64,000 nt of DNA from Oopsacas minuta (Eukaryota; Porifera; Hexactinellida; Lyssacinosida; Leucopsacidae). Below the pieces are notes generated by a model. It did no database searches. It saw only the letters and a list, made by a program, of their open reading frames with translations, and was not told where the DNA came from. Made by a program: the position numbers and the translations under genes. The stretch spans positions 248,001 through 312,000 of the forward strand of contig JAKMXF010000210.1 of the NCBI GenBank assembly GCA_024704765.1, read 5' to 3'. This document shows, piece by piece, positions 23,284 through 34,131 of the stretch; the stretch's first letter is position 1; each line of letters opens with the position of its first letter.

Positions 23284-23497
23284 AACTACAGAAATATATC
23301 AAATAATATTTCTTTAGAATAAGCATTGAATAAATGAAATGTTTTGAAGGACTAAATAGTTAAGAAGAATTCCTATAAAACAGAATTGATTGAATTTGTT
23401 TAACAATCCCTAAAAATTGATAAATAGTAAAGGATTCGCGAAAATCTAGAATTCCTATAATGCATAAATCTATTGATTAAACTAAATTTAAAGAAAA

Positions 23498-24604
23498 TTA
23501 AGAAATTCGTCTTCTTTGCAAAAGAGAAGAACCTCTAAACCAAATGTTAGTATTGTACAAATATTGGAAACAATCTAGCCAAGAAGTGAATTGAGGAATT
23601 TGTGGCAGTATAGGGTTAACTCTGGCAGAACATTTATTAGCAGTCATAATATTACTCACTAGAGAGAGAGGATATGTAATAGATGAGATAATAAAATGAG
23701 ACACGGTGTAGCTATTCCCATTCTTTTCTTTTTTATCGTTATTATCTTCTGTGAGTTTCACTAATATCAACCTGAATGCCTCAACCATAATCTCTTCACA
23801 CCATAGATTAATTATTTGGTATAACCACAATGCTAATATACCAGAATAGAAACCTCCAATACCTGCTTCGTCCCATACTTCACGGAATACACTCCACATC
23901 CAAACACTCGGTTGTCTCTTAATACATCTGAGAATGCAAATGTTACCCACTACAAAGAACGGGTAGGAGTATAGCATACCCATACTTTGAATAATACTAG
24001 CCCTCATGCCATATAGAAATATTTTATTAGTGTCAAAAAATGGATATCTATCCACTTGCTCTTTGTAATCAATCATATCAATCAGATATCTTTCTACTCG
24101 TTGGTTCCATATGATGTCAAAAGTTGAATCTATCAACATTTGAAAAATACTTGGACCTAGCCCAGCAAAGAGACATCCCCATCTGAACTTTTGAGCTAGT
24201 CCTCTCGAGTAACCAAGTATTCCTGGGAGATACACGTAGGTTGATTCTGGGCGATTCATTAGAAAATCTATAATCCCTCTACTTTTAATAGAATATGAAT
24301 TAACTGGCTCGTAACCAAATTGGATTAGAAATCGCGAAACTTTAAACGGTTGGTAGAGAGGAGTTAAAGTAAACGCATTTGTTATAGCATTACCAATTCC
24401 ATAATATTCATTATCATCTTTCTCATTAGATTCTTCTAATTCAGCTGATTGTCCTGGTTCATGTCCATATCCTCCCTTTAGTGGAAGTGAAGATCCACAT
24501 TTCGTAAATAATGGGTTTTTGTTAAATTTATTTGGCTTACTTTGTGGAGATAGTGAAATTCCCCAAATAGATTTAGAACAGAGGCAAGTTGTTGAAAAGT
24601 ACAT
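23498..24604 (-). CDS. MTCH2: Mitochondrial carrier homologue (MTCH1/2-like), copy A of tandem pair
   Basis: 368 aa from the preferred start at 24604. An upstream in-frame ATG at 24631 adds nine residues, but MYFSTTCLCSKSIWG at 24604 aligns with the start of the neighbouring copy. MTCH2 is an outer-membrane member of the SLC25 fold, acting as a BID receptor and as an insertase for tail-anchored proteins. Typical stretches are FLIQFGYEPV, YVYLPGILGYSRGLAQK, EAGIGGFYSGILALWL and SSITYPLSLVSNIMTANKC, the last close to the MTCH2 TYPFVLVSNLMAVNNC pattern. An insertion near residues 280-290 (KLTEDNNDKKEKNG) distinguishes it from copy B. The sequence is clearly MTCH-like; one-to-one orthology with MTCH2 rather than MTCH1 is not resolvable. 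Confidence 0.88.
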   Translation of the reverse strand: MYFSTTCLCSKSIWGISLSPQSKPNKFNKNPLFTKCGSSLPLKGGYGHEPGQSAELEESNEKDDNEYYGIGNAITNAFTLTPLYQPFKVSRFLIQFGYEPVNSYSIKSRGIIDFLMNRPESTYVYLPGILGYSRGLAQKFRWGCLFAGLGPSIFQMLIDSTFDIIWNQRVERYLIDMIDYKEQVDRYPFFDTNKIFLYGMRASIIQSMGMLYSYPFFVVGNICILRCIKRQPSVWMWSVFREVWDEAGIGGFYSGILALWLYQIINLWCEEIMVEAFRLILVKLTEDNNDKKEKNGNSYTVSHFIISSITYPLSLVSNIMTANKCSARVNPILPQIPQFTSWLDCFQYLYNTNIWFRGSSLLQRRRIS

Positions 24605-24892
24605 TGTTTCTGATGTAAACGAGCAATGCAACTATACACCTACCAATGATATACTAAGTGTAAATTGTGATAATTATATAATTTATGATATTTAATTAAT
24701 AAGCATACTACAAGCGTGGATGTAGAAATTTTAGAACCGTATTCTAGCTTAATTTTGAAAAATCGGGTAGACGGACGTCGCATATAGCTCATGCCAAATA
24801 TAGCATCTCCCTACAGGAGCTACAAAAATGTTTACACTACGAAGTAACATAATCGATATTTTCTAGAGTAATTAATTATCACATGAAAATGT

Positions 24893-25933
24893 TTATAATT
24901 CTGTACATATAAACCGTCTCAATATTAAAGAAGATCCTCTAAACCAAATACCAGTATTATACAAGTGTTTGAAACAAGCTAGTGAGGATTTGAATACTGG
25001 TAGCTGAGGGATTTCTAAGTTAAGTCTTGCAGTGCTTTTATTAGCTGACATTATGCCACTCACTAGATAGGCAGGATATGTGAGATATGAAACAACAAAA
25101 CTTGATAAGTAATAAAATAGACAATTCAGTAACTTAACTTCATTATGTGTTATCAGCCTGTATATTTCAAGGATAAATTCCATGCACCAAATCGTAGTAA
25201 TTTGACCTAACAACAATGGTATTACACCAGAATAAATTCCTCCAATACCTGCTTCCTGCCATACTTGACGGAATATATTCCACATCCAAACACTAGGTTC
25301 TCCTTTTATACATCTGAGAATACAATTATTTTCCACTACAATAATAGGATACGTATAGAACAAAGTTACGCTGCTTATAATTGTCTTCTGTATGCAAACT
25401 ACCATAATCTTCTTCATATTGAAAAATGGGTAGTTATCATTTTGCATGTGGTAGCCAAATTTCTTGCATAGAAAGTTTTCAATAGGATGAGCTAATTGCA
25501 TTTCAATAATTTCTTCTATTAACTTTATAGTTAAGCCTGGACCGACACCAGCTAATACACAACTCCACCCAAATTTCTGTACGAGTCCTTTTGAGTATCC
25601 ATATATACCCGGGAGATAAACACAGGATACCTTAGGGCGACCCATCAAATAATCCGTGATACTTCTAGTAGCAACTGTGTATGGACTAACAGGCTCGTAG
25701 CCGTATTGAACTAGGAAACTTGAAACTTTTCCTATATTAAAGAGCAGAATTTGCAAAAAAGATGAGACTTTAAACTGTTTAGGTGGTTGTGGTAGATCAG
25801 GGTCTGACCCTCCGTTCAGTTGGAGTAGAGGAAGACATATTGTACTAGAAAATCGTATCTCAGTCTTAAACTGTGGAGAGAGCGAAACACCCCATATGGA
25901 TCTGGAATTGAGAGAAGATGTAGAGAAGTACAT
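24893..25933 (-). CDS. MTCH2: Mitochondrial carrier homologue (MTCH1/2-like), copy B of tandem pair
   Basis: 346-aa single-exon paralogue of the gene 290 bp downstream, on the same strand. Both begin MYFST...SIWG(I/V)SLSPQ and share FLVQYGYEPVSPY, YLPGIYGYSKGLVQK, EAGIGGIYSGVIPLLL and TYPAYLVSGIMSANKSTAR. The two have clearly diverged over their lengths, so the duplication is not recent. The expected role is the same outer-membrane SLC25-fold function. The central Pro-x-Asp-x-x-Lys/Arg transport signatures of true carriers are not evident, as is usual for MTCH proteins. Copy B has a longer Gly/Pro-rich linker (residues ~38-55) and lacks the charged insertion of copy A. Confidence 0.88.
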   Translation of the reverse strand: MYFSTSSLNSRSIWGVSLSPQFKTEIRFSSTICLPLLQLNGGSDPDLPQPPKQFKVSSFLQILLFNIGKVSSFLVQYGYEPVSPYTVATRSITDYLMGRPKVSCVYLPGIYGYSKGLVQKFGWSCVLAGVGPGLTIKLIEEIIEMQLAHPIENFLCKKFGYHMQNDNYPFFNMKKIMVVCIQKTIISSVTLFYTYPIIVVENNCILRCIKGEPSVWMWNIFRQVWQEAGIGGIYSGVIPLLLGQITTIWCMEFILEIYRLITHNEVKLLNCLFYYLSSFVVSYLTYPAYLVSGIMSANKSTARLNLEIPQLPVFKSSLACFKHLYNTGIWFRGSSLILRRFICTEL

Positions 25934-26117
25934 TATAATCCTCTAATAACAAGTGAATAGTTAAACAGAGCATTATGCAAATTCTATCACGTAATATAAT
26001 TCAATAGCTATTCCACTCTAGTATGATTATTTTAACCTCAAATTAACAAATAATACACACTAATTCTATATACATTACATTTGTACACCTATCGAGGGTA
26101 ATCTGAGAATAAAATGC

Positions 26118-26876
<759 letters not shown>

Positions 26877-27319
26877 ATTGAAACACAATCTAAGCAAAAA
26901 ATCAGCGAACAAATAAAATCTGCATTCATAATAAAATAGTATATTCTATGAAAGTAGTTAAAAGATACTGAGGAACGCATTTAAAATTACAAATTACATA
27001 AGCAGCTAATATTATGGCAATATATGAAAAATAATTTCCTGAAGGAAATTGATCAAGTCAAAATCTGGTGTTATAAGTGATGTATCTGCTTTTCCGTTAC
27101 GAAAGCCACATCTCAATTATGAAAACCCAATACATAAAATAACAGAATTCAGCTGGTAGAGATGTATCATAAGAAATACGAAAGTAATAAAATAATAAAA
27201 ATGATATTGCAAGTATAATCAGTACTTGACTAGGCCTGAATGGTAATTACATACCAATTAACCTTACAAGATGTGCTAGTATTGTCGAGTAAAAATAAGC
27301 GTACAGGTAAAATTGTTAA
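26877..27319. other. Spacer between RAB gene and TTC17
   Basis: 443 bp with no recognised element. It contains the RAB promoter and the TTC17 3' flank. Confidence 0.5.
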
Positions 27320-30300
27320 TTAAACAAGATTCATACTTGCTCTCTTCCTCTTCATGAGTTCAGCTTTCTGTACATACTCCCTAAAACCCAGCTGATCACT
27401 CTGTGAATAGTAGATGAGTGCTTTAGCGAAATAGTATACAGGATGTTCTGCATATATTTCCATTGCCATATCTACAGTGATGAGAGCTTCATCAGTGAAT
27501 CCAGACAACAAGAGATAGTTAGTGAGTATCATTAGAGGAATATCTCTATACTTAGCTGGTGCATAGTATAAAGCCAGGCGGATACACTCAATTGATTTAA
27601 GACTTCGACCTTGAGATAACCAATATTGTGCAGTGAGATGAGCTGCTACCCAATTTGTTTTATCTCTCTTAAGCGTTTGAGATAGACCGTAAGGCAGTAT
27701 TAGAGGCCATGGCTGAATATCAATCAGTTCTTTGTGGAATTCCCCAAGCAAAAGATTCAAAACGTTTGGTACATCTGGTAAATGTATTCTCCTTCTCAAA
27801 CTAACTCCTTCTAAGTGGTCTAGCGTAAGGAGACCTGGAGGGACAGATTTACACTTAGGTAATCGTATCTCATCGCTAAGAGACAGATCCAAATTAATAT
27901 TATCTCTTATTTTAACATTTCTATCATTGAGCTGAATAAAGAAGTAAGGAATCTCTTTGAGAGTTGTTAGTTTATCCAAAGCTGTGTTACTATACTTCCT
28001 AAAGTCATAGAAATTGGGTTCACTCTCTTTAGATGAGTTATAAGGTAGAGAATTGGTTAGTTTCTCGTATAGATCTTCTAATCTCACCATTTCCTGCATC
28101 TGATCTTCCATCATATCGTGATCCATTAATCCGCGAGTGTAGAGCGAATTTAGTTTATCTTTTCGCAACTGAAGCGCGCTAGTAACTTCCTCAGGGGACC
28201 TGGGCTCCTCCTTCGGTCCGGACATGACATAATCCTGTTTCTTTTGTGAGTTAAACTTCGGTCCTTCACCCTTTAACCATCTCTGCTCTTCTTCCAATCT
28301 CTTCTGATGTTCTACTAAAACACGTTGTTGTTTTTCTAATCGTATCTTTTCCTGATCGAACTTAAGATAGCATCTAATTACTCTCAATGTAGCAACTGCC
28401 TCAGGGAATAAATTCTGTAGACGGAGTGCATATCTAAGATGTAGCGAGCTAGCAGCTAGATTGCCTTGTGAGCTGAGTATCTTAGCTAGCGTATAGTGAG
28501 CTATTGGTTCCTCCTTGTCATAGTCTATTGCCATCTTAGCTGTAATTAATGCGTCATCAATGAAGTTATTTCTATGTAGAATATTAGCCATCCCGATAAA
28601 AGCGACACTTTTCGCGTTTATAGGTGCGTAATGAGCCACACGACGATAACATTCCATGCTGTGATAAGGGTTACCAACTACTCGCCAATAGATACCAGAA
28701 AGCGCGAGTAGACCCCATTCAGGACCAAATTTCTTCATAGCATCGAATAGCTTCGTACCAGCTTCAGAAACATCCATACTTAATTCTTTATGTTTTTGTT
28801 CTATGGACTGGAATAGAGCATGTTTAAGACCTTGCTCAGGAACTAGCTCTGGATAGGAGTGTCTATACATGATGCCGGGGAGATGATCCATAGCGAATGG
28901 TGTAGATGGTAGGTCCACGATTAGTTGACATAATGGCGCGTGGGTTTCACTCACGAATGGAACATGTCTGAAGTAGCTACGGAAGTTAACACCTCGAGTT
29001 TGTGCGGGGATGTGCGTGCTGGGGTAGCGCTCCCAGCTGGAGAGGGTTTGCAGTACCCCTGTGCACTCCTTCTTTCCTGGCCAATAGGGATCATCATATT
29101 TAGGGAGGGGACCCATACCAATCGGCTTTGGGAACATTTCCTTCTCGATGAGCTCTGGAATAGGATTGTAGGGTGGGAACTCCACACTATCTAGCTCTTC
29201 ATTCTCTTCATCAATCTCTGCTGCGTTAGATATTATATGAGAAGTCTCAGTGACCTGATCAGCTGGATAGAAGTAATGCTCTGTGTATAGAGATTCTATA
29301 GATTGTACTACAGGGTTCTCTTGTGGATCTGACATGAATATATCTTTATCTCCCTTAATATATGTATTGTCTAAACTAGCAGATGATTTAGCTGAGTTCT
29401 TTTTGAGGTTATGATTTATTTGGTTAGTGAGAGGTGTATTTGGGTCATCATTTGTCCTCAGTATTATAACAGGTTTGGAGGTATGACCGTGTGTTGTTGT
29501 ATTAGATTTGTTTATATTGTTAGAGCTCAATACTGTAGTGTTTACAGGAATAGCTGTTAAATTTGTTAGAGTTGGGTTTGTAGATAAACTTGTATTATCA
29601 AGGTTAAGGGAGAGTTCAGTTAAAAAGGTTTCCACGAATTCCAATCCATCGAAAATATCAAGAGCATCCAATAAATCATCCTCGAACTCAAGAGAGAATT
29701 CCAGCTCTTGGATGTAGCGGATAGCTAGCTGTACCGGGGAATCTTCAGGTCTCTCTGAGGGGTACACCCATTCTCTGTCTATATCTTGTTTTAGAGAAGT
29801 ATAAGTTTCTAGATCAACTTTAGCTTGTTCGAGTGATTGTGAGAATATTGAATGAATCTTAGCATTGCATTGGGCAGCTTCTGATCTCCTCTTAGCAATC
29901 TCAAAAGATTGATCTTGTGAATGAGAACGATTAAAACAGATAGCAGCCCGTTGATACAATCCTAACACACTGAATACATTTCCTAGAGTTAAGAGACTCA
30001 TAGGACTATTTTGATTATGTTCTATAGAGCTTATCATAACGACAGCAGCATCCTGAGAACGACTTCCTCTATGTAAAACATTAGCTAGGTTAACTAGTAC
30101 TATTTCTTGATGCTCCGCTGGGGAATAGTGTAGTGCCATTCTAGAACATTCTATTGCATACAGGGGAACGCCTTTCAGCCTCCAGTAGAGGTTAGCAAGG
30201 TTTAATAAGACCCAGGAGGTGTGATTTTTCGCGAGAGCTGTAGCAATTGAGTGTCCGAATTCTTCTAACTTGTCTCGGAAAGGGATGGAGTTACGAAGAG

Positions 30301-30862
30301 TAGGTTCTGGTGAACCGGGAAGAGAGGACCGGTTTTCCACACCTGGAAGGTTATCGAAAATAATGAATGATAAAGTTAGGGGGGCAGGGAGAGCGCAAAT
30401 CGGTTCCAGGAGCTGGGTGCCCTGGGGTACTGCTAAATCTAAGAAATCTGAAAAAATGATTCCTTTCTGTTCAAGAGATACAACTGTTGAGAGGAAGAGA
30501 TCAAATTCATGAATGTTACCAGACGCACCACAGTCTAAGTCATCTCTATCGTCAAAGAAAGATGGACCTGTTGTCAAAAAATGCTCTAAATGTCTAACTT
30601 TATCAACCTGCTTAACTAATAAATCTTCTAACCATATTAAAGTATCAACTCTCTTCTCTTGATTAAGAAATGCAACAAGATCAAATGGCCTCTTAAGAGG
30701 AATAAAAGTTCCTGGGTCTCCAATAAACTTCTGTTCTATCTTACCCTGTTGGGTAACAATCCAATGGGAATCCAAGCAATAGCATATAGTTGGTAGACAC
30801 ACAATACATAGTATCAAACAATACAATGAAAAATAAAACCTGTTATGTATGTAGTATAGCAT
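27320..30862 (-). CDS. TTC17: Tetratricopeptide repeat protein 17, single exon
   Basis: 1180-aa protein (human TTC17 1141 aa). TTC17 has been linked to actin organisation and primary ciliogenesis. A hydrophobic N-terminus (residues ~8-28, CLILCIVCLPTICYC) reads as a signal peptide or anchor and is followed by the family hallmark HWIVTQQGKIEQK. The protein has three copies of a TTC17-specific module: a Leu-Asp/Pro-Gly-Val motif, then a SWVLLNLANLYWRLKG-type helix, then a TPR pair. They lie at residues ~165-340, ~645-840 and ~1010-1165 (ALYYAPAKYRDIPLM, HYAPINAKSVAFIGMANILH). Linkers are rich in Ser, Asn and charged residues, with a Lys/Glu/Gln-rich coiled coil near 860. The vertebrate gene has many introns; here the frame is unbroken over 3.5 kb. 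Confidence 0.94.
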   Translation of the reverse strand: MLYYIHNRFYFSLYCLILCIVCLPTICYCLDSHWIVTQQGKIEQKFIGDPGTFIPLKRPFDLVAFLNQEKRVDTLIWLEDLLVKQVDKVRHLEHFLTTGPSFFDDRDDLDCGASGNIHEFDLFLSTVVSLEQKGIIFSDFLDLAVPQGTQLLEPICALPAPLTLSFIIFDNLPGVENRSSLPGSPEPTLRNSIPFRDKLEEFGHSIATALAKNHTSWVLLNLANLYWRLKGVPLYAIECSRMALHYSPAEHQEIVLVNLANVLHRGSRSQDAAVVMISSIEHNQNSPMSLLTLGNVFSVLGLYQRAAICFNRSHSQDQSFEIAKRRSEAAQCNAKIHSIFSQSLEQAKVDLETYTSLKQDIDREWVYPSERPEDSPVQLAIRYIQELEFSLEFEDDLLDALDIFDGLEFVETFLTELSLNLDNTSLSTNPTLTNLTAIPVNTTVLSSNNINKSNTTTHGHTSKPVIILRTNDDPNTPLTNQINHNLKKNSAKSSASLDNTYIKGDKDIFMSDPQENPVVQSIESLYTEHYFYPADQVTETSHIISNAAEIDEENEELDSVEFPPYNPIPELIEKEMFPKPIGMGPLPKYDDPYWPGKKECTGVLQTLSSWERYPSTHIPAQTRGVNFRSYFRHVPFVSETHAPLCQLIVDLPSTPFAMDHLPGIMYRHSYPELVPEQGLKHALFQSIEQKHKELSMDVSEAGTKLFDAMKKFGPEWGLLALSGIYWRVVGNPYHSMECYRRVAHYAPINAKSVAFIGMANILHRNNFIDDALITAKMAIDYDKEEPIAHYTLAKILSSQGNLAASSLHLRYALRLQNLFPEAVATLRVIRCYLKFDQEKIRLEKQQRVLVEHQKRLEEEQRWLKGEGPKFNSQKKQDYVMSGPKEEPRSPEEVTSALQLRKDKLNSLYTRGLMDHDMMEDQMQEMVRLEDLYEKLTNSLPYNSSKESEPNFYDFRKYSNTALDKLTTLKEIPYFFIQLNDRNVKIRDNINLDLSLSDEIRLPKCKSVPPGLLTLDHLEGVSLRRRIHLPDVPNVLNLLLGEFHKELIDIQPWPLILPYGLSQTLKRDKTNWVAAHLTAQYWLSQGRSLKSIECIRLALYYAPAKYRDIPLMILTNYLLLSGFTDEALITVDMAMEIYAEHPVYYFAKALIYYSQSDQLGFREYVQKAELMKRKRASMNLV

Positions 30863-31202
30863 GTTGTGTCTGTTGTAATTGCTACATTCAGTCTGAGATT
30901 ATGAGAAATAATAAATAAGGCAAAAATCATTTCAAGTCTATACTAGTAGTAACAATGAATTATATTTGGAAATTTTCTTGTAGGTTCGTTATGTATCTAT
31001 TGTCGAACGAGCTGAATAAATTATGTATTTCCCATATCAACATCGAATTTTGAAAGTTACTCAGGTTTAACCAACATTCGGTATAGGGTGGTACCTGTTA
31101 CGGGAATATTATACCAATGATATGAATGTAAAACCACAGACTATTTAAAATATCCTCCAAATACAAATATAATAACAAACACATCCTTACTACAGACAAC
31201 CT
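30863..31202. other. Spacer between TTC17 promoter side and BABAM2 3' end
   Basis: 340 bp, AT-rich, no recognised element beyond the flanks of the two genes. Confidence 0.5.
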
Positions 31203-32556
31203 TCAAATTCGTAACCTTCCACCTTGTAATGAAGCAATTCTAAACGCATCTACACTCTCTCTAATAAACATACGGATTCGGTGTACAAGTTCCTCACCAG
31301 ACCAGCGAGGAGAATACGGATAATTATCATATATTTTATGGAACGGTGTGCACATACTCAGGAAATGGTAGACCGATTGAAATGTGAGAGTAGGCTTAGT
31401 CTCTGGAAATTTGTGAGAATTAGTTACGTGTACCAAGAAGCAGAATCCTCTGTCTTCCATCAACAGTACCATACGCATGAATTGTACGTCATCAAACTCT
31501 AATACTGAGTTGCTCATAGACTACAATAATACATTAATAATAAGCTAGTATCAAACAAGGAATAACTTAAATATCATACTTTTAATATTGAGTTTGTAAA
31601 TTCTTTCCTTTTATGAAATGAGTTTGATACGAAGCCTACAACTTGGACAAGTCTCTCTCTAGCTCTCGGAAGATAATCTATAATAAGATTACCCCATCCT
31701 GCCCCCCAGGGCTCTAAGGACAGATTGACTTCAGTAGATTTAGTGAGTGCTCGTTCCAATGTGCTAGACATGATTAGTTTAGGTTGTACCTAGCAATTGA
31801 ATGTATAATCCAATCATAAATAGTATTATTATAGAGAATTACATGTGTGTAAGTTGGAGGTTTGAATATCAGCAAGAGACTGGGTGGAGTTATATCGTCC
31901 TCAGGATTTACAAGAGTTGGAGGAAGACGTTTAAAATCAACTTCTAGAGGTAATTCCAGATAGAAATAAGGTCTCCCGTGCATGGCATCCCCTCCTCCCG
32001 CTTGCGAACGTGATGGAACATCTTTAGCAAGAACAGAGAAGTGGGTTATCCCAGATTCCTTCATCATGTTTAACTCTAGCCCTACTCTATCTTGTTTCAC
32101 TGCTTTTTCGTAGTTGAATTGTCTAAAAATTATCAATAATACTTATGAAATATCAGAATATTCCCTTTTATACCTGTAGAGTTCAAATAATTCCTGTAGC
32201 ACCAATAGTAGTGAATCGACATTAGTGAGTGAGTATATCTCCAATCTCTTAAGAGATCTTATATCAGGAATAAAATCATCTCCAAATGTAAAGTCTGGAG
32301 GCATATCTAGCTGAGTATGGTCAAATATCAGTTCCCAAGATACACAGCTCTGACAGAGAGGGAGTGAGAGAGTAACTCTGTCACAATTCTGTTCCGTTTC
32401 AACCCCTGATCGACTGGAGTTAACATTAAGAACCGAAATTGATTTGCTATGGAATAAGGGAATGATGTAATTGCTATGATCCATACAGTAGAATATCTGT
32501 GGAACAAGTTGAGGACATAGCATCTTCTCTAACTCAGCTCGCGAAATCTCACACAT
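31203..32556 (-). CDS. BABAM2: BRISC and BRCA1-A complex member 2 (BRE/BRCC45), 4 exons
   Basis: Scaffold subunit of the K63-specific deubiquitinase complexes BRISC (cytosol) and BRCA1-A (DNA repair). Exons 32174-32556, 31843-32122, 31580-31789 and 31203-31520 join in frame to 396 aa (human 383). Diagnostic stretches are NCDRVTLSLPL, PPDFTFGDDF (human PPDFIFGED), LLLVLQELFELY, and near the end LTFQSVYHF and NYPYSPRW, both conserved exactly in human BRE. The protein is two UEV-like (ubiquitin-E2-variant) folds joined by a linker and lacks a catalytic cysteine, as in the family. The three introns are 51-59 bp with standard GT-AG borders. Confidence 0.95.
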
Positions 32557-32663
32557 TCTCCTTTCTAATCAGTTTGAACAAATACTATAAATCATAATCA
32601 CATGCTAATCTAAAATAATCACATAAATATTAGACATCTGTAATAAGTATAATGTCTCTTAGC

Positions 32664-33881
32664 TCATAGAAAATTTCTTAGAACATCTTGAGTACCTACA
32701 ATCATTCCTATTACGCCAAATACTATAAGTCCGATTGATTTTATAACAGATAGCATACCATTACCTTTGCCTATGATAGCAAGGTAGAATAGCCCTGGAA
32801 ATATAAAGTTCAACATTGTGCATAATGTAGCTCCCACCAACTCCATAAGAGTTGAGAACTGAGGGATTAGAATGATTATGCAGCCTGTCAATACTACTAG
32901 AAGTGTGCGTATGAGAATATTCATTGAACCAAACTGTTCTGTTAAATTCAATCTTCTGTCTAGGATAATTGATACAGGAAACATCATGACAGGATATGTG
33001 AATAGTAGACTAACTGAAAGGAATAGTTTTACTTTTGTCGGTATTAAACCTTCTAGATTGCTAGTAATTATCTCTTCTGTCAATTCACCATAGGCTAAAT
33101 ATCCACAAGCACCAAATACTATGTAGATAATAGTTATTATAGCCATACTGGTGATGAAAATTGGGCGAAAATGGTGACGTATTGATTTGTGTGGCGAGCT
33201 TTCTAACGAGAAAATAAGTCCAGCTCCTTCATAGCAATATATAGAGACAGAGAAAAAGAATGGGAATGATGTGAGGTTAAACATTGTTTGGTGATTGTTA
33301 GAAGGTTCATTATATAAGAGATGATCAACTTCACTAGCTAATACAATCGTGTAAGCAGTCAGAGTAATTAAATTAGCAAATATACTGAATAAGCCGAGGG
33401 AGTTCAGATTTTGGATAGAGACTAGGAAAAATAATGGGATGAGGATAATCACGAGATAGCATAACTTTGGAAATTGAGGAAAGTATTCACCGATAGCTTC
33501 TGTTATGAAGATTAGATATGCACAACAGAATCCAACTTGAGATAATACAATAGCTACCTCTACCATAAGGAGACCAATTGAACCGAATGCATACTGTCCA
33601 ACCTCTCTGAACTCTAGCTCCACATGGTCATGTGTCTCCTCTACATCAGGATTTTTATCAGAATTCTTCGATGGAATAAGAGCGTTTTTAATGTCTAGCA
33701 ATGTCAGCATTCCCACAACAGATATGAAGCATACTATAACAAGAATGATGGAACCATGGAGGAGACCTGCATGTCTAAACGCGTACGGTAAACCAAGGAT
33801 ACCTGCCCCCATGAAAGAGATGAAGATGTTGCCTAATAGTTTGATGTAGTGTTTGAAGCTCATTTCATAAATTCCATTCAT
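32664..33881 (-). CDS. AAAP-family amino acid transporter (SLC36/SLC38-like)
   Basis: 405 aa, about 11 predicted membrane helices. The first helix reads LLGNIFISFMGAGILGLPYA, the AAAP signature in which an unwound GAGILGLPYAF segment binds substrate. Further signals are SIYCYEGAGLIFSLE (helix 6, common in SLC36 and vacuolar AVT3-type members) and FGACGYLAYGE. The short cytosolic N-terminus favours SLC36 or AVT3 over SLC32. It probably couples proton movement to export of neutral amino acids from lysosomes or vacuoles, or to uptake at the plasma membrane; the direction cannot be read from sequence. Single exon. It starts at ATG 33881. Confidence 0.88.
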   Translation of the reverse strand: MNGIYEMSFKHYIKLLGNIFISFMGAGILGLPYAFRHAGLLHGSIILVIVCFISVVGMLTLLDIKNALIPSKNSDKNPDVEETHDHVELEFREVGQYAFGSIGLLMVEVAIVLSQVGFCCAYLIFITEAIGEYFPQFPKLCYLVIILIPLFFLVSIQNLNSLGLFSIFANLITLTAYTIVLASEVDHLLYNEPSNNHQTMFNLTSFPFFFSVSIYCYEGAGLIFSLESSPHKSIRHHFRPIFITSMAIITIIYIVFGACGYLAYGELTEEIITSNLEGLIPTKVKLFLSVSLLFTYPVMMFPVSIILDRRLNLTEQFGSMNILIRTLLVVLTGCIIILIPQFSTLMELVGATLCTMLNFIFPGLFYLAIIGKGNGMLSVIKSIGLIVFGVIGMIVGTQDVLRNFL

Positions 33882-33935
33882 AATTATAACGTGAAATAAG
33901 ATAGTTAGCTAGCATGTTAACAATAATAAATAGCC

Positions 33936-34058
33936 ACAGTCAACTCTCGTCATATCGAATTCTGTAATTGTATAAATATGACCCCCAAACCGTCAAAGTA
34001 ACATAATTTACATCGGCTATATCTAAGTATATATTTCAATATAACGGGCGTTGACTGT
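33936..34058. mobile_element. MITE-like element, copy 2 (intact ends)
   Basis: About 123 bp with 19-bp imperfect terminal inverted repeats: ACAGTCAACTCTCGTCATA on the left; the right end reverse-complements to ACAGTCAACGCCCGTTATA (16/19 identical). Flanks read CA on the left and TA on the right, consistent with a decayed TA target duplication. It lies just upstream of the amino acid transporter gene, between it and the 3' end of GPATCH1. The internal sequence matches the element at 6460-6593 in opposite orientation. It is non-coding. Confidence 0.65.
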
Positions 34059-34131
34059 ATTTAAATTATTGACTTTCCGTTGGATTGTATGAAATTTACC
34101 CAATTAGGAGGCAATTATTATATTTAAAAAT

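Noticed and set aside
24605..24631. Upstream ATG for MTCH copy A
   Set aside because: The nine extra residues have no counterpart in copy B, whose start aligns with the ATG at 24604.
28940..29194. Open frames on both strands within TTC17, and similar frames inside HPS3 (18211-18702), the MAGUK, CLCN7 and the TIG gene
   Set aside because: They lie wholly inside larger conserved coding sequences, have no family resemblance and are shadow frames.
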